From Aliamphritea ceti (lineage in GTDB: Bacteria; Pseudomonadota; Gammaproteobacteria; Pseudomonadales; Balneatricaceae): a DNA stretch of 64,000 nucleotides. The stretch covers positions 806,001 to 870,000 of the forward strand of contig NZ_AP025282.1 in NCBI RefSeq assembly GCF_024347215.1, read 5' to 3'. The position numbers and the translations under genes are program-made. The notes beneath the pieces are model-generated. The model was not told the DNA's origin and did no database searches. It worked only from the letters and a program-made list of their open reading frames with translations. This document shows positions 41,071 through 50,800 of the stretch, piece after piece; the first letter of the stretch is position 1; every line of letters begins with the position of its first letter.

Positions 41071-41926
41071 TTGAACGAACCTCCCGAATACCTGGTCCGG
41101 CCCAACTTTCAGCGATGCGACGATTGCTTTCTTCAATATTCAACTGGTGATTGCTGCCTTTTAGGCTCGTCGGTGTTTGCTGTGCTTCATCAATGCGAAC
41201 GTACTCGTCTTCCCATTGCCGGTTTAAAAGCCAGTTATGTGGCATAGGGGTCTTAGTCCGATCCTGATATTGCAATCGGTTTTCACGTTGCTCTTTCCAG
41301 CGTGTTAGCACTTCCAAGGCGAGTTCATGGTCTTCATTGAGGCCCATGCGTAGCCATTCTTCTTTGGCTTTCGCTTTCTTTTCTTTGCGTATTTGCACAT
41401 CCCAGAAGTCTTCAAACTGTATGTGGGCAACAGTTTTTACTGTTGATTTATTGCTTCTCTCAGAGTCATCCGACCGTTGAGAGTCCCTTACCGGGTTGCC
41501 ATCAGGCATAAACAATGATGAAAATTCTTCTGGAAGCCGAGCTTGGAAAGCGGCAAGTGACTTCAAAAGCGATGCCATACCAACGAAGTCGGCAGGTACA
41601 TCTTTAAGCAACCGAAAGGCTGCCTTACCTTGGTTTGGGTTTTCGATTGGGTTGTGCTTCAGAAAGCTCCGAATCAAAGTCCAACCGGATTCCTCGCAAC
41701 GAATCAGGAACTTATCTTGTTCTAACTCACTTAAAGCCTTAGCAACTTGTTGCTCATCCCAGTTCAAGTCAGAAGCAACGTAACCAATCGGCAACCGAAA
41801 GCAGCCAAGCAAATTACAATGTGGGCATGTAAGCAAATACAGTCCTAGCAACTTCGCAGAGTCACTCCAGGACAAAACGTTTTGCTTTAGCCAAAAGCGG
41901 GTGTAGACCTTGCCATAATCACGCAT
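41057..41926 (-). CDS. Phage replication-like (O-type) protein
   Basis: The first 115 residues of this 289-residue protein resemble the winged-helix N-terminus found in many phage replication or regulatory proteins: KVYTRFWLKQNVLSWSDSAK near 6, LLGLYLLTCPHCNLLGCFRL near 26, LIRSFLKHNPIENPNQGKAA near 103. The C-terminal part (RKEKKAKAKEEWLRMGLN near 178) is charged and helical. It lies second in the leftward operon behind croS, in the position of O in lambda. DNA binding is inferred; replication activity is not shown. Confidence 0.65.
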   Translation of the reverse strand: MRDYGKVYTRFWLKQNVLSWSDSAKLLGLYLLTCPHCNLLGCFRLPIGYVASDLNWDEQQVAKALSELEQDKFLIRCEESGWTLIRSFLKHNPIENPNQGKAAFRLLKDVPADFVGMASLLKSLAAFQARLPEEFSSLFMPDGNPVRDSQRSDDSERSNKSTVKTVAHIQFEDFWDVQIRKEKKAKAKEEWLRMGLNEDHELALEVLTRWKEQRENRLQYQDRTKTPMPHNWLLNRQWEDEYVRIDEAQQTPTSLKGSNHQLNIEESNRRIAESWAGPGIREVRSSAGG

Positions 41927-41981
41927 GGAGGTCCTCGCTTCTGTGTTTACGTAAAATGCTGACCATTACTTGCCCTTAATC

Positions 41982-42233
41982 CTACTGGTTACTGGCTTTC
42001 AGCTCGCTTGGGCATTCGGGGTAGATGTCCGGTCTTAACTGAGATCGGGTTACCTGTCCTTGCGTAGCTTGTTCGATGGGTAAAACGAATTCAGCGGGAA
42101 CACGTCCTGATTTATTCAACCAAAACCAGACGTTTTGCTGTTTTGAGTTGATGGCTCGCGCTAATGCTGATTGCCCGCCGACCAAGTCAATGGCACGGCG
42201 GAGATGTTTTTGTGTCGTGTTGAACACTTCCAT
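41982..42233 (-). CDS. croS: CroS-like HTH protein
   Basis: This 83-residue protein is a Cro/YdaS-like helix-turn-helix (HLRRAIDLVGGQSALARAIN at about 10-29, then QQNVWFWLNKSGRVPAEFVL at about 33-52). In SXT the first gene opposite setR encodes a second repressor, CroS, that lowers setR expression and tunes induction. It starts at ATG 42233 after CAGGAG and is the first gene of the leftward operon. The reading HTH here aligns with DNA recognition helix QQNVWFW. Identity rests on position and fold. Confidence 0.85.
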   Translation of the reverse strand: MEVFNTTQKHLRRAIDLVGGQSALARAINSKQQNVWFWLNKSGRVPAEFVLPIEQATQGQVTRSQLRPDIYPECPSELKASNQ

Positions 42234-42246
42234 ACCGTCTCCTGTT

Positions 42247-42337
42247 ACAATAAAAACTGTTACAAGATTGAATGTTACAGTTTAAACTGTAGATAAGTCA
42301 ACAGTTAAAATTGTTGAAAGGCTACAGTTTTATTTGT
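42247..42337. promoter_or_regulatory. Four SetR/CroS operators
   Basis: Four 14-base near-palindromes lie between croS and setR: ACAATAAAAACTGT (42247-42260), ACAGTTTAAACTGT (42277-42290, perfect), ACAGTTAAAATTGT (42301-42314) and ACAGTTTTATTTGT (42324-42337). The consensus is ACARTTWWAAYTGT. Centre-to-centre distances are 30, 24 and 23 bases, the arrangement of a phage-lambda-like switch. Four operators are also described for SXT SetR. The sites overlap the promoters for both directions. Confidence 0.9.
42272..42301 (-). promoter_or_regulatory. Leftward promoter (PL) for croS-setCD operon
   Basis: On the reverse strand TTGACT (42301-42296) is followed after 18 bases by TAACAT (42277-42272). 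The second operator lies in the spacer and the third overlaps the -35 by one base, so SetR would block it. The transcript would start about 30 bases before the croS ATG. Confidence 0.65.
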
Positions 42338-42342
42338 AGAAT
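42314..42342 (+). promoter_or_regulatory. setR promoter, probably giving a leaderless mRNA
   Basis: TTGAAA (42314-42319) and TAGAAT (42337-42342) are separated by 17 bases. The -10 box ends eight bases before the setR ATG at 42351, so the transcript would start at or next to the start codon, as for cI from PRM in lambda. No ribosome site precedes setR, which agrees. The fourth operator fills the spacer. Confidence 0.65.
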
Positions 42343-42350
42343 ACGGGCTT

Positions 42351-42998
42351 ATGAAAACTTTATCCGAACGACTAAACCATGCCTTGCAGCTTACTGGGGT
42401 GACTCAGTCTGAGTTGGCTCGTCGCATTGGTATCAAACAGCAGTCGATCAGCCAGATTTGCTCTGGTAAATCGGCTAGGTCTCGTTACACCATGCAGATC
42501 GCGGAGGCGCTTCGCGTGAATGCTCATTGGCTCGCCACAGGTGATGGCGAGATTGGCTTGGGGGTCGGTAATGTAGAAGTCGGGCCTGATATTAAGGGAA
42601 GAATTCCTCTCATTAACTGGGTTCAGGCCGGTGATTGGACTGAAATAGCGGAGGGATTTGCCCATGAAGATGCTGAGGAGTGGCGTGAAGTCACTGGGAA
42701 AGCACATGAGGGTTGTTTCGCACTTCGCGTAAAAGGCGACAGTATGGAAAATCCAAGCGGAAAAAAATCCATACCTGAGGGAGCAGTGATCGTTGTTGAT
42801 CCTGAGTTACCGTACTCTTCAGGTTCATTGGTTGTTGCGCGTTTGGATGATTCGAAAGAAGCAACCTTTAAGCAGTTGGTTATTGATGGTGAACAGAAGT
42901 ATCTAAAACCTTTGAACCCGCAATACCCGGCAATACCGATCAACGGCAACTGCACCATCATCGGTGTAGTACGACAAGCTATCATCGATTTCTGGTAG
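42351..42998 (+). CDS. setR: SetR, CI-like SOS-cleavable repressor
   Basis: SetR keeps the ICE silent; RecA-stimulated self-cleavage in DNA damage starts transfer. The 215-residue protein has an N-terminal HTH (LTGVTQSELARRIGIKQQSI near 14) and a C-terminal LexA/CI peptidase. The cleavage site Ala-Gly is visible in NWVQAGDW near 90, the catalytic Ser in RVKGDSMENP near 130 and the Lys in SKEATFKQLV near 170. The length equals that of SXT SetR. It is the last complete ICE gene before the attachment site. Confidence 0.95.
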   Translation: MKTLSERLNHALQLTGVTQSELARRIGIKQQSISQICSGKSARSRYTMQIAEALRVNAHWLATGDGEIGLGVGNVEVGPDIKGRIPLINWVQAGDWTEIAEGFAHEDAEEWREVTGKAHEGCFALRVKGDSMENPSGKKSIPEGAVIVVDPELPYSSGSLVVARLDDSKEATFKQLVIDGEQKYLKPLNPQYPAIPINGNCTIIGVVRQAIIDFW

Positions 42999-43254
42999 CG
43001 AAGGAATTTGTGGTTTAGCCACAGTTGTTCATGAGCTGAAGAAGCAACGATTGCAAACAGCTACAACTGAGCATTGGCGCACGCTGAGAGTAAATGGTAA
43101 CCGATTAGATAACCATTGATTGTTTATAAAGTCAAGATCAGCGAAAATAGCGGCCAATTACGATTAACACGACGGATTTGACAAGCGAAGAACTGAAAAG
43201 AGAGTACTTCCAAAAGTGTGTACAAATCCGTGTACAAACTAAAAGAATTTATAC
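42999..43254 (+). other. ICE right end upstream of prfC
   Basis: These 256 bases carry no convincing gene; a short ORF from 43178 runs out of frame through the prfC start and is a shadow. In SXT/R391 the right end supplies a promoter and the first codons to the interrupted prfC. I see TTGACA at 43178-43183 but no good -10 box at 17 bases. TGTGG/CCACA near 43009 is a weak hairpin behind setR. Confidence 0.5.
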
Positions 43255-44841
43255 ATGGCAAACCAAGATTTTCTCAATGAAATCAATAAGCGAAGGACCT
43301 TTGCTATCATCTCCCACCCTGATGCCGGTAAAACCACTATCACCGAAAAACTGCTGTTATTCGGAAACCTGATTCAGAAAGCCGGTACGGTAAAAGGCAA
43401 AAAGGCTGATCGTCATGCGACGTCAGACTGGATGAGTATGGAGCAGGAGCGGGGGATCTCGGTTACTTCTTCCGTTATGCAGTTTCCGCATAATGGCCGT
43501 ATCGTTAATCTGCTGGATACACCGGGTCACGAAGACTTCTCGGAAGATACCTATCGCACACTGACCGCTGTGGATTCCGCGCTGATGGTTGTGGATGGTG
43601 CTAAAGGTGTCGAGGACCGGACCATCAAGCTGATGGAGGTTTGTCGTTTACGTGACACGCCGATTCTTTCTTTCGTCAACAAAATGGATCGGGATATTCG
43701 TGATCCTATTGATTTGCTGGATGAGATCGAAGACGTTCTGAAAATTGCGGCAGCTCCTATTACCTGGCCTATCAGCATGGGTAAGGATTTCCGTGGGGTG
43801 TATAACCTCTATACTGATACCATTCATGTATTCACGCCTGGCCAGGGAAGTATTATTCCTGATGACATTCAGGTCAGTGGTCTTGAGTCGGACGAAGCCC
43901 GTGAATTATTGGGCGATTTATATGACGATTTCCTTGAAGAAGTAGAGTTAGTTCGTGGTGCGAGCCATGAGTTCGAGCTTGAAGAATACCTCGCTGGTCG
44001 TCAGACCCCGGTTTATTTTGGTACGGCGCTGTCTAACTTCGGCGTGCGTGAAATGCTGGACGGTTTTGTTGATTTTGCTCCATCACCTGCGCCGCGCGCT
44101 TCGCTAACACGAGAAGTTGAAGCTGATGAAGAAAAGTTCTCCGGATTCGTCTTTAAGATCCAGGCGAACATGGATCCTAAACATCGTGACCGTATTGCTT
44201 TCATGCGGGTCTGCTCCGGTCGTTACTCGAAGGGCATGAAGATGCGCCATGTGCGTATCAAAAAGGATGTGAAAATTGCTGATGCGGTGACTTTCCTTGC
44301 GGGTGACCGTTCTAATGTGGAAGAAGCCTGGTCTGGCGATATTATTGGTTTACATAACCACGGTACGATTCAGATCGGTGATACTTTCACTGAGGGTGAA
44401 GAGCTGAAATTTACGGGTATTCCACATTTTGCACCGGAAATGTTCCGTCGGGTCCGAGCTACAGATCCTATGAAAATGAAGCAGCTGCAGAAAGGTTTGC
44501 AGCAGCTCTCAGAAGAAGGTGCGGTTCAGTTATTTCAGCCGATCAATAAAAATGATCTGATTCTTGGTGCGGTTGGTCAGCTTCAGTTTGAGGTTGTTGT
44601 TTATCGCCTTAAAGATGAATACAAGGTGGAATGCATTTATGAACCGATCAGTGTGGCGACTGCCCGTTGGGTTGAGTGTGATGACGATCGGAAGCTGGAA
44701 GAATTCCGTCGTAAAGGTGGGGATAATCTGGCACTGGATGGTGGTGGGTTGTTAACCTATCTGGCGCCGACCCGGGTTAACCTGAGTTTGACTGAAGAGC
44801 GTTGGCCAGATTTACAGTTCCGTGCAACTCGCGAGCATTAA
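43255..44841 (+). CDS. prfC: Peptide chain release factor 3
   Basis: RF3 is the GTPase that recycles RF1/RF2 from ribosomes. The 528-residue protein is complete: G1 SHPDAGKTTITEK near residue 19, switch MSMEQERGISVTSSVMQF near 60, G3 LDTPGHEDFSEDTYR near 87, G4 NKMDRD near 141, and domains II-III to residue 528. The first roughly 17 codons (MANQDFLNEINKRRTFA) probably come from the ICE, with host sequence starting near IISHPDAG. The gene remains in frame, so release factor function should be preserved. A terminator follows at 44861. Confidence 0.96.
   Translation: MANQDFLNEINKRRTFAIISHPDAGKTTITEKLLLFGNLIQKAGTVKGKKADRHATSDWMSMEQERGISVTSSVMQFPHNGRIVNLLDTPGHEDFSEDTYRTLTAVDSALMVVDGAKGVEDRTIKLMEVCRLRDTPILSFVNKMDRDIRDPIDLLDEIEDVLKIAAAPITWPISMGKDFRGVYNLYTDTIHVFTPGQGSIIPDDIQVSGLESDEARELLGDLYDDFLEEVELVRGASHEFELEEYLAGRQTPVYFGTALSNFGVREMLDGFVDFAPSPAPRASLTREVEADEEKFSGFVFKIQANMDPKHRDRIAFMRVCSGRYSKGMKMRHVRIKKDVKIADAVTFLAGDRSNVEEAWSGDIIGLHNHGTIQIGDTFTEGEELKFTGIPHFAPEMFRRVRATDPMKMKQLQKGLQQLSEEGAVQLFQPINKNDLILGAVGQLQFEVVVYRLKDEYKVECIYEPISVATARWVECDDDRKLEEFRRKGGDNLALDGGGLLTYLAPTRVNLSLTEERWPDLQFRATREH
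43306..43322. mobile_element. Likely attR core of the SXT/R391-family ICE in prfC
   Basis: SXT/R391 elements insert by a 17-bp core near the 5' end of prfC, at the codons before the first GTP-binding loop. The matching bases here are ATCATCTCCCACCCTGA, coding for IISHPD. The placement is from family knowledge and the exact boundaries are uncertain; the other end (attL) lies outside the window, so the direct repeat cannot be checked. Confidence 0.55.
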
Positions 44842-44860
44842 TCTTCACGATTCAAAAAGA

Positions 44861-44892
44861 CCGCTGTAGTTAAAGATTACAGCGGTTTTTTT
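44861..44892 (+). terminator. Terminator after prfC
   Basis: CCGCTGTA (44861-44868) pairs with TACAGCGG (44878-44885), followed by seven T. Confidence 0.92.
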
Positions 44893-44981
44893 ATGTCTCG
44901 AGTTCGGCTTATGATGAAGTGAATAGTTTCAGTCGCTTTGTGAGTAAACTTTTGAATCGGATTTTTAAATAGGTAAGGCAT

Positions 44982-45752
44982 GTGGAAATAATCGACAGTC
45001 ATTGTCATCTGGATTTTCCGGTATTGCAGTCGCAATTAGCCGATGTGCTGTTACGAGCAAAAAGTGCAGGAGTAAATTGTTTTGTGGTACCGGGTGTAAA
45101 TCACGCTAACTGGGCAAGGGTTCTTGAGTTAAGCCGGCAGCATATAAATATTTATGCCGCGTTAGGCGTTCATCCTTGCTTTCTTGATACTGATAGCGAA
45201 AGCTCATTGGTGGAGTTAACTGATTATTTTGCTAAGAACGCTGATGACATTGTTGCTGTTGGTGAAATTGGGCTGGATTTATATGAGTCTGATAAGGACT
45301 CTGTGCGTCAGCTAAGCATTCTTAACCGGCAACTACAGTTAGCAGCTGATTTTAATAAGCCGGTTATTCTGCATGTACGTAAAGCGCATGACCTGATGTT
45401 AAAACAGCTGAGACGAATTAAGCTTGAGCGGGGTGGTGTCGTACATGCCTTTAGTGGCAGCCTGCAACAGGCTGAAGAATACATCAAACTGGGATTTAAG
45501 TTAGGTGTAGGCGGCAGTATTACTTATGAAAGAGCTAAAAAATTACGCCGGACTTTTGCGCAGTTACCTCTGGCGTCTTTAGTGTTGGAAACGGACTCTC
45601 CGGATATGCCCCTGTGCGGTTATCAGGGGGAAATTAATTATCCAGAGCGTGCGGCATTAGTTGCGGCTTCGCTGGCAGATTTGCGGAATATATCATTGGC
45701 AGAAGTTGCTGAAATTACTTCCGAAAACAGCCAGGCTATTTTTAATATCTGA
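44982..45752 (+). CDS. TatD-family metal-dependent deoxyribonuclease
   Basis: TatD-type enzymes are Mg-dependent 3'-5' exonucleases or DNases of the amidohydrolase fold. The 256-residue protein has all metal ligands: HCHLDF near residue 7, GEIGLD near 93, ILHVRKAHD near 128, VHAFSGS near 153 and LETDSPDMPL near 203. It starts at a GTG, with TAGGTAAGG upstream. It could be TatD or one of its paralogues (YcfH, YjjV); the YjjV type is plausible next to prfC in gammaproteobacteria. Confidence 0.92.
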   Translation: MEIIDSHCHLDFPVLQSQLADVLLRAKSAGVNCFVVPGVNHANWARVLELSRQHINIYAALGVHPCFLDTDSESSLVELTDYFAKNADDIVAVGEIGLDLYESDKDSVRQLSILNRQLQLAADFNKPVILHVRKAHDLMLKQLRRIKLERGGVVHAFSGSLQQAEEYIKLGFKLGVGGSITYERAKKLRRTFAQLPLASLVLETDSPDMPLCGYQGEINYPERAALVAASLADLRNISLAEVAEITSENSQAIFNI

Positions 45753-46084
45753 AATTAGTAGCGCGTTTTTGTTCGTTCTCGAAAGTTCTATTGCCCGGAA
45801 TGAGAGGCTTAGCTTTGGTCTGGCGATTAAGAGAGTTGATTTGTTGTTCGATTAAAGTTTTAAATTAATCAGGCGTTAGCATATTTATTTGCTGTGTATT
45901 TTCCTGCGGATACAAGACTGGAATGAGTCGGAAAGCTATGCGGTAAAGTGGCCAGAGGAAGGCAGAAAAGGAAGACAGTTACTTATTGCATGGATGCAGT
46001 GTCACGAGTGAGGTTCAGTGGAAGCACTATGGATGTGTTTCTTAGACGAAATCTAACAAGTGTTGTATCGCAAGGGGTGTATTG
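45753..46084. other. Intergenic region with no visible gene
   Basis: About 330 bases separate the TatD gene from the GGDEF-EAL gene. I see no ORF, repeat or terminator with a clear T-run. It should contain the promoter of the signalling genes that follow, but no -35/-10 pair stands out. Confidence 0.4.
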
Positions 46085-47812
46085 ATGGGAAGTATGCAGA
46101 CAGTCATACCCAAAATTTTGGTTATTGATGATGTCCATGCCAACCTGAAGGCAATGCGAGTGCTGTTAAAAGATATTACGGCTGAAGTTGTTACCGCAGA
46201 TTCAGGCAATAATGGTTTGGCGCTGGCCTTGGAAGAGCATGTTACGTTAATTCTCTTAGACGTGAATATGCCAGGTATGGATGGTTTTGAAGTTGCTCAG
46301 CTACTGAGTGAAATGGAAGAAACCCGGAATATTCCAATTATTTTCATTACTGCTTTTCAGCATGATGAGGAAAAACGATTGCAGGGCTATAACGCCGGCG
46401 CAATTGATTACATCCAAAAACCGGTTAATCCCGATATTCTTTTGTCGAAAATTCATGTTTTCCTGAAAATGTGGTCTCTACGGTTTGGGCTGGAGCAGGA
46501 GATTTCCCGCCGGCGTAAAGTTGAGAAAGAAATCGAATATCTTGCGCAGCATGATGCGCTGACTCATCTGCCAAATCGTCGCCAGTTACATATTGAAATT
46601 GAGCGAATGATTGACCGAACCTCCCGGACTAAAGAAAAATTTGCAGTATTGTTTCTTGATCTTGATGGCTTCAAGAGAATTAATGATGAGCTGGGCCACG
46701 AAGCGGGCGATGCCTTTCTGAAAGATGTTGCTAAACGGTTTCGCAGCCAGATTCGCAGTTTTGATGTTATCGCCCGTTACGGTGGTGATGAGTTTATTGT
46801 TTTATTGTCGGATTTATCGGATTCACTGGCATTAACTAATCGTCTAAAACAGCTGACGGCTCAGGCTCAGCAGCCTTTTTTTTGGGAAGGTAATGACTTA
46901 AAGGCTGGTGTCAGTATTGGTGTGTCGGTATTTCCTGATCATGGCCGGGATGGTGATACGTTGATTAAGCGGGCTGATGCCGCTATGTATCTGGCTAAAG
47001 ATGCCGGCCGTAATACTTTTCGTTTTTATACTGATGCACTCAACAACAGTTTACAGCGTCGGCTGTTGTTAGAACGGCATATTCAGGATTCTCTCAACAA
47101 TGAAGAGTTGGAAGTTTATTATCAGCCAATCGTTAATGCTTCAGATGGCGTGCCAGTTGGCGCAGAATCTCTATTGCGCTGGAACAACCAGGCGTTAGGG
47201 GTGGTATCGCCTGCAGAGTTTATACCGGTGGCTGAAAGCTGTGGAATGATTCATCAGCTGGGTATTTGGGTATTGCGTCAGTCGGTAGCAACTATGCAGC
47301 GTTGCCCCGGGATTGCTTTCAGTGTTAATGCTTCTGCATTGCAGTTTAATGATAATAATCTGTGTGCTGAGCTGGTAAGTCTTTTGGAGAGTGGATCGCT
47401 TGCGGCAGATAAAACTGCAATAGAAATTACAGAAGGTTTACTGTTATCGAATACAGATGATGTTGATGCCAGGCTGGAACAGATTCGTGAAATGGGCATA
47501 GGTTTGTCGATTGATGATTTTGGTACAGGCTATTCAGCATTAGGGTATCTGAAGCGTTGTCCGGTTAATCGGATTAAAATTGACCGGACTTTTGTGGCAG
47601 GAATACCGGAAGATATGGAAAGTGTTGCACTGGTCCAGGCTATTATCGCGATGGGCCATGCATTAGGCTTAGAGGTGATTGCTGAAGGAGTGGAAACTGA
47701 GCAGCAATGGCATTTTCTCAGAGATGAAGGTTGTGACATGGCGCAGGGGTATTATTTCTCTCTGCCCTTGCCGCAAAAGGAATTTATTGAATATTTGCAG
47801 TGCAATCGTTAA
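46085..47812 (+). CDS. Response regulator with GGDEF and EAL domains
   Basis: The protein controls cyclic-di-GMP. A receiver domain covers about 8-128 (ILVIDDVHANL, LLDVNMPGMDG with the phosphoacceptor Asp, KPVNPD). The GGDEF domain at about 155-320 has an intact ARYGGDEFIVLL at 229 and the inhibitory site RSFD exactly five residues before GGDEF. The EAL domain at about 330-570 has EVYYQPIV, IDDFGTGYSALGYL, IKIDRTFV and EGVETEQQ, but its signature is GAESLLRW, with Ser in place of Ala (ESL). The catalytic Glu remains, so it may be bifunctional. The ATG at 46085 follows AAGGGG. The hybrid kinase gene lies 77 bases downstream. Confidence 0.92.
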   Translation: MGSMQTVIPKILVIDDVHANLKAMRVLLKDITAEVVTADSGNNGLALALEEHVTLILLDVNMPGMDGFEVAQLLSEMEETRNIPIIFITAFQHDEEKRLQGYNAGAIDYIQKPVNPDILLSKIHVFLKMWSLRFGLEQEISRRRKVEKEIEYLAQHDALTHLPNRRQLHIEIERMIDRTSRTKEKFAVLFLDLDGFKRINDELGHEAGDAFLKDVAKRFRSQIRSFDVIARYGGDEFIVLLSDLSDSLALTNRLKQLTAQAQQPFFWEGNDLKAGVSIGVSVFPDHGRDGDTLIKRADAAMYLAKDAGRNTFRFYTDALNNSLQRRLLLERHIQDSLNNEELEVYYQPIVNASDGVPVGAESLLRWNNQALGVVSPAEFIPVAESCGMIHQLGIWVLRQSVATMQRCPGIAFSVNASALQFNDNNLCAELVSLLESGSLAADKTAIEITEGLLLSNTDDVDARLEQIREMGIGLSIDDFGTGYSALGYLKRCPVNRIKIDRTFVAGIPEDMESVALVQAIIAMGHALGLEVIAEGVETEQQWHFLRDEGCDMAQGYYFSLPLPQKEFIEYLQCNR

Positions 47813-47889
47813 CAGTTGTGTGGCAGTAGTAGCGTGCAGTGGCCCGGCAAACAATAAGAAAAGCATTTATTAAGACGGATCTGAATATC

Positions 47890-50800
47890 ATGACGATTAA
47901 GCGGCTAATACTGGCAACGTTTATAACAATGTTGCTGTTCTCCATCAGCCTGGTAGCGGTGGTTTTTCTTGTTTTTAATAATCAGAAAGAACTGATTCAA
48001 AGCTATGACAACCGATATAAATCTTACTTGCTGGCTGATCAGCTGCGACAAAGCTCTGATGATTTAACACGCTTCGCCAGAACCTATGCCGTTACCGGCG
48101 ATGAGCGTTATCTGAAATATTACCATGATGTCTTAGATATTCGTGACGGCAAGAAACCGCGACCGGAAGCCTACGAGCGTATTTACTGGGATTTCTTTGC
48201 CGCCAGAGATGTTGCCCCCCGTCGCGATGGGAATACTGAATCTCTGCACAATCTGATGGAAAAAGCGGGCTTTGATAAGACTGAACTGGCCAAACTGGCT
48301 CAGGCCGAAATTAATTCTAATGGTTTGGTCCGTACCGAAGAGATAGCCATGCATGCAATCCTTGGCCAATACGAGGATGGACAAGGCAACTTTACGATAC
48401 AGGCTGAGCCTGATCCCCAACTGGCAGCACAGCTATTGCACAACAGGGATTATCACTTAGAAAAAGAGCGGATTATGCGGCCGCTTGATGAATTCTTTGT
48501 GATGTTGGACACGCGTACTTCCGGGGAGGTGGCGAGCTACCTGGGGCGCAGTGATGTTTTGTTGCTGGTTCTGAAAGTCATGGCAGTTGCTCTACTCTTA
48601 TTATCATTAGGGCTCGCCTGGTTATTAGTACGTATTGTCTTGAAACCGCTGGGTGGTGAGCCGGTTAAGATGAATCAGATTGCTAATTCAATATCGAGTG
48701 GCAATCTTGACTTGAGCTTTGATGATAAAGCCGTGGATGGCAGCGTTTACCATGCATTGCAACTGATGACCGAAAATCTACGCGAAACCAGTGAAGCTAG
48801 TAAACAGCGTGCCTGGCTGCAGGAAGGCGTGGTATCTGTCAGTGAAGTCTTACGCCAGGAGCGGGATATTGACGTTATGTCTGAAGTGGCATTGCGGGTG
48901 TTAGCCCGATACGTAGATGCGCAGGCGGGCAGTATGTATTTGTGGCGTGATGATGAGTTGGATGATGGTCAGGGAGTGCTGGAGCGTGTTGCTGTATTTG
49001 CTCATCTGGATATTGGCCGGGAAAACCGTCGTTACCATTTGAAGCAGGGGTTAATCGGCCAGGCCGCCGCTGAAAATGACATTGTTATTGTTGATGATGT
49101 ACCAATGGGGTATCTGACTCTGGCGTCAGGCTGTGGTCAGGCTGAGCCGCATAGCATAGTGTTGGTGCCTTTCTCTTTTCGCAGTGAGCTTAGAGGCGTG
49201 ATTGAGCTAGGTTTTCTGAATAAAATTGATATTTCTGTTAAGGAACTGCTAGAGGCATTGCGTGAGCCGCTCGGTATTGCTTTTGAAAATGTAACGACCC
49301 GTAATACTCTGAGTGTGGCTTTAAAAGATTCTCAAAACCTTTCTGAAGAGCTGCAAACTCAGCAGGAAGAACTTCGCATAATGAATGAGTCGTTACGTTC
49401 TAAAAGTAGCGATCTGGAAGCGCAAAAAATTGCTCTTGAGCAATCCCAGAAAGATATTCAGGCTAAAGCGACAGAGCTTGAACAGACCAGCCGCTATAAG
49501 TCAGAGTTTTTGGCGAATATGTCTCATGAGCTGCGTACCCCGCTAAATAGTTTGCTGATTTTAGCGCGTTCGCTTGCCGGTAATGACGAAGGGAATCTAT
49601 CACTGGATGAAGTTGAATCTGCCGAAGTTATTCAGGATAGCGGTAAGCATTTGCTGAACCTGATAAATGACATTCTCGATCTTTCTAAGGTTGAAGCTGG
49701 AAAGATGCTGGCTAGCGATGAAGACATTGAACTGACCCGGCTGATTCGCAGTTTAAACCACCGCTTTACACCAATGGCGACAGATAAAGGTATTGGCTTT
49801 TCTATTACCCGTGAAGCCGGTGTGCCGGAAAACTTCGTCAGTGATTATGTTCGTTTGGAGCAGATACTGACTAACCTGATAGGCAACGGCATTAAATTTA
49901 CCAATGAAGGAGTTGTGAGTGTCCGGTTTAGCTTGCAGCCCAAAGCTGCTGGCGGCAACTGGCTGGCTATCGCAGTGTCGGACAGCGGTGTTGGTATTGC
50001 GGAAAATCAGCAGGAGAAAGTGTTCATGGCTTTCCAGCAGGCTGACGGATCAACTACCCGTGAATTTGGTGGTACAGGTCTTGGCTTGTCGATCAGTAAA
50101 GAATTAGCGCATTTGTTAGATGGCGAGATAGATTTGCAAAGCATACCTGGCCAGGGTAGTACGTTTACATTGCGCATTCCTGAGCGTAAAACCGTCATGC
50201 AGGTTAAAGCGGCGCTCAAACCTAAAGTAGCGGCAACTTCTGCGGCTTTATTTGAGTCTGCTGATCTGATCCAGCCTTCTTTGAATGCAGTGGCTGATCT
50301 GGGAGAAGATGACCGACATTGCCTGGATGAAGACCGGCCTTTATTCCTGATTGTTGAAGATGATTCTAAGTTTGCCAGAATCCTGTATCAGACCTGTCAT
50401 CAGCAAGGTGTTCAGGCACTGGTGGCAGGTGATGGTGAAACCGGACTGATGCTGGCGAAGCAGTATCCAATAACGGGTATTGTGATGGATTACATGTTGC
50501 CGGGAATGGATGGTGACGATGTTATTAGCCAGTTACGAGCCGATGAAGCAACCCGGCATATTCCGGTGCATGTTATGAGCGCTCTGGATAACCTGGCTGA
50601 TCTGAGTCAGCGCGGGGCTGACAGTCAATTGGTTAAGCCGGTCACAAAAGAGCAGATCGTAGATGTACTGCATCAAATGTATGGTGCCAGTCAGGCACAG
50701 AAATCACGTTTATTAATTGTTGAAGATGATGCAGCGGGAAGTCTGGCGTTGCAACGTCTGTTGAAGCAGGATCAGCTTGAGCTTGAGCTGGATTTTGTGC

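Noticed and set aside
43178..43372. Short ORF crossing the ICE-prfC junction
   Set aside because: It is out of frame with prfC, overlaps its start, and has no ribosome site; prfC itself is clear from 43255.
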